A stretch of 5,561 nucleotides of DNA from Bacillota bacterium (GTDB lineage: Bacteria > Bacillota > Clostridia > Oscillospirales > Oscillospiraceae), in contig WQUU01000116.1 in the NCBI GenBank assembly GCA_009781925.1, positions 1-5,561 of the forward strand, written 5' to 3'. Positions 4,524 to 5,561 of the stretch are shown in pieces. Position 1 is the first letter of the stretch. Each line of letters starts with the position of its first letter. The translations under genes and the position numbers were made by a program. Under the pieces are notes generated by a model. That model was given only the letters and a program-made list of their open reading frames with translations, was not told the DNA's origin and searched no databases.

Positions 4524-5279
4524 TTATAAGTCGGAGAAGGAGCAGAGTTCAAATCCGCTGTCCGCCACAAAGCTCCGCATCTCGTCCGAGGTCAGAATCT
4601 GGAGCTCCCTCGTGCGGTTTATGTTGTAGACACTGCCGGTATAGAGCGCCCAGTCCACATAGCCGGGGTGGCACATGACCTCCAGTGAATCCGCGCCCGC
4701 CGCCGCTGAGAGTATTTCCTTCAGTGCGGCCGCTGTCGCCGTCTCATCATAGAAGCCGTCGGAAAAGAGGCCGGCCGCGCCGACGCAGGCGTATTCGCCC
4801 CGCAGCAGGGAGTGGTCGTACAGCCGGACTTTGACGCCATATTTTCTCGCGAATTTTAAATAGACATCCACAATCCCCGGCAGGTTCTGTACATGGTGAT
4901 GGCCGTCGAAGTGGTCGGGCTTGAGGCCCGCGGCCAGGCATTTTTGAATCTGCGCCTCAAACTCGGTCTCCACCTCGCCCAAATCCAAAAGGCCCTCCCG
5001 CGCCCGGCGCGCAACTTCCTCAGGCGGCCTGATAAAATTGCCCGATCCGTCCGTGAGGGTGTCATAGGCTCCGCCCACGCTCTTACCCGAGGTCAGCGTC
5101 AGGTGGACGCCGATTTTCAGGCCGGGGGCGATCCTGGCCAGGGTGACCGCGTGGTCAAAGCCCGGCTTTCCGGCCATGATGGATGTGGAGCGCACGAGGC
5201 CGTTGAAATACGCCTCCAGAATGCCCAAATTCACGGCCTTTGTGTGCCCAAAATCATCCGCGTTGAAGATAAGTTTCAC
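4524..5279 (-). CDS. chbG: ChbG/YdjC-family carbohydrate deacetylase
   Basis: Members of this metal-dependent family remove acetyl groups from N-acetylated sugars; the E. coli member acts on chitobiose-6-phosphate and its relatives. The 251 aa equal the usual length. Motifs in order: NADDFGHT (6-13, with D8/D9), GVHLTLTSG (57-65, H59), HFDGHHHVQNLP (123-134) and VMCHPGYVD (201-209, H204). Together they form the expected Asp/His metal and catalytic centre. There is no signal peptide, so it acts inside the cell. The start is GTG (5277-5279): a TGA stop lies six codons upstream in frame and AGGAGG (5290-5295) precedes it by ten bases, leaving no better choice. nagB follows 84 bases downstream, suggesting its product ends up as glucosamine-6-phosphate. 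The exact substrate is unknown; the symbol is given at family level. Confidence 0.9.
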   Translation of the reverse strand: MKLIFNADDFGHTKAVNLGILEAYFNGLVRSTSIMAGKPGFDHAVTLARIAPGLKIGVHLTLTSGKSVGGAYDTLTDGSGNFIRPPEEVARRAREGLLDLGEVETEFEAQIQKCLAAGLKPDHFDGHHHVQNLPGIVDVYLKFARKYGVKVRLYDHSLLRGEYACVGAAGLFSDGFYDETATAAALKEILSAAAGADSLEVMCHPGYVDWALYTGSVYNINRTRELQILTSDEMRSFVADSGFELCSFSDL

Positions 5280-5317
5280 TGTTCCGCCGCCTCCTCAATC
5301 GAATCGTGTATGACCAT

Positions 5318-5346
5318 AGCATAGCGCAGCTTTGCGTGAAAGTAAA
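5318..5346 (-). promoter_or_regulatory. Promoter of the deacetylase-nagB unit
   Basis: On the minus strand TTTACT (5341-5346) and TATGCT (5318-5323) are 17 bases apart, each matching four of six consensus bases. Transcription would start near 5311, about 30 bases before the GTG start. It is back to back with the TagA-family promoter. Confidence 0.5.
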
Positions 5347-5365
5347 GAAAAATTCTTGGTGACAT

Positions 5366-5410
5366 CCTTTTTAAAAAAGGTTTGCCAATTTGATACAAAG
5401 CGGATATAAT
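5366..5410 (+). promoter_or_regulatory. Strong promoter with AT palindrome upstream of the TagA-family gene
   Basis: TTGCCA (5382-5387) and a perfect TATAAT (5405-5410) are 17 bases apart, the best sigma-A promoter in the window. Just upstream, 5366-5380 is a CC-T5-A6-GG palindrome placed where an UP element would bind RNA polymerase alpha; it could equally be an operator. Transcription would start near 5417, about 33 bases before the ATG. Confidence 0.75.
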
Positions 5411-5449
5411 ATCTGTGTATATTCTGACTGAACTGTGGGAGAAGAGGGC

Positions 5450-5561
5450 ATGGGCACAGCGCGGATTCCGGTACTGGGCGTCGGCTTTGACAATCTCACC
5501 ATGGACGAGGCGGCAGAAACGGCCCTCCGCCTGATTGCGAACCGCAGCCGCGCCTATGTGG
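5450..5561 (+). CDS. tagA: TagA/WecG/CpsF-family glycosyltransferase, 5' part only
   Basis: Only the first 37 codons are inside the window; the frame is open to the right edge. The N-terminus MGTARIPVLGVGFDNLTMDE followed by AAETALRLIANRSRAYV matches the family opening ILGVpfDNLTMdEA...YVV that precedes the TPN motif, which falls just outside. Family enzymes transfer N-acetylmannosamine (or related sugars) onto undecaprenyl-diphosphate-GlcNAc at the inner face of the membrane, making the linkage unit of wall teichoic acid or secondary wall polymers. GGGAG (5437-5441) is eight bases before the ATG, with GAGGG also close. A strong promoter precedes it. The symbol is a family-level call from a fragment. 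Confidence 0.85.
   Translation, partial: MGTARIPVLGVGFDNLTMDEAAETALRLIANRSRAYV

Noticed and set aside
1..5561. CRISPR array, tRNA, rRNA, riboswitch or transposase gene
   Set aside because: No regularly spaced repeats, tRNA-like cloverleaf, rRNA segment, known aptamer core or transposase motif was seen on either strand.

Overview
The window reads as chromosomal DNA of a GC-rich, low-copy-repeat Clostridia member, most likely of the Oscillospiraceae type. The clues are strong GGGAGG/AGGAGG ribosome-binding sites, an SLH surface protein, a Bacillus/Clostridia-type NagB, a Clostridia-style short XRE repressor, and a GTAGGGGGCGGCCCCCCGG-like intergenic palindrome. The taxonomic placement is inferred from these features, not proven.

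Layout from left to right. (a) 1-106: a hairpin, and a probable leftward promoter for a gene outside the window. (b) 107-682 (+): a PduL-type phosphotransacylase without an encapsulation peptide. (c) 679-793: a 115-bp, almost fully self-complementary element whose left tip supplies the pduL stop codon. (d) 869-1403: a divergent pair made of an 80-aa XRE-type repressor (-) and an unlisted 52-aa acidic small protein (+). They are separated by a 28% GC control region holding three copies of the same operator-like sequence, followed by a bidirectional terminator. (e) 1532-3494 (-): an exported membrane protein of unknown function, preceded by the gene for a secreted SLH protein with two near-identical InlB-like repeats. 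Each gene appears to be its own transcription unit. (f) 3732-5279 (-): a ChbG/YdjC-type sugar deacetylase and then NagB, with an extra promoter in front of nagB and a strong terminator after it. (g) 5450-5561 (+): the first 37 codons of a TagA/WecG/CpsF glycosyltransferase, divergent from the deacetylase, with the best promoter in the window.

How the genes may work together. The right half has a cell-envelope and amino-sugar theme. TagA-family enzymes add ManNAc to lipid-linked GlcNAc for secondary wall polymers, which are the kind of polymer SLH domains grip. The ChbG-like deacetylase plus NagB could return acetylated amino sugars to glycolysis, although no nagA is visible. The left half holds a metabolic acyl-transfer gene (pduL) and a small regulatory cassette that looks like an acquired module. 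No RNA gene, CRISPR array or transposase gene is visible. No stretch longer than about 240 bases lacks a gene.
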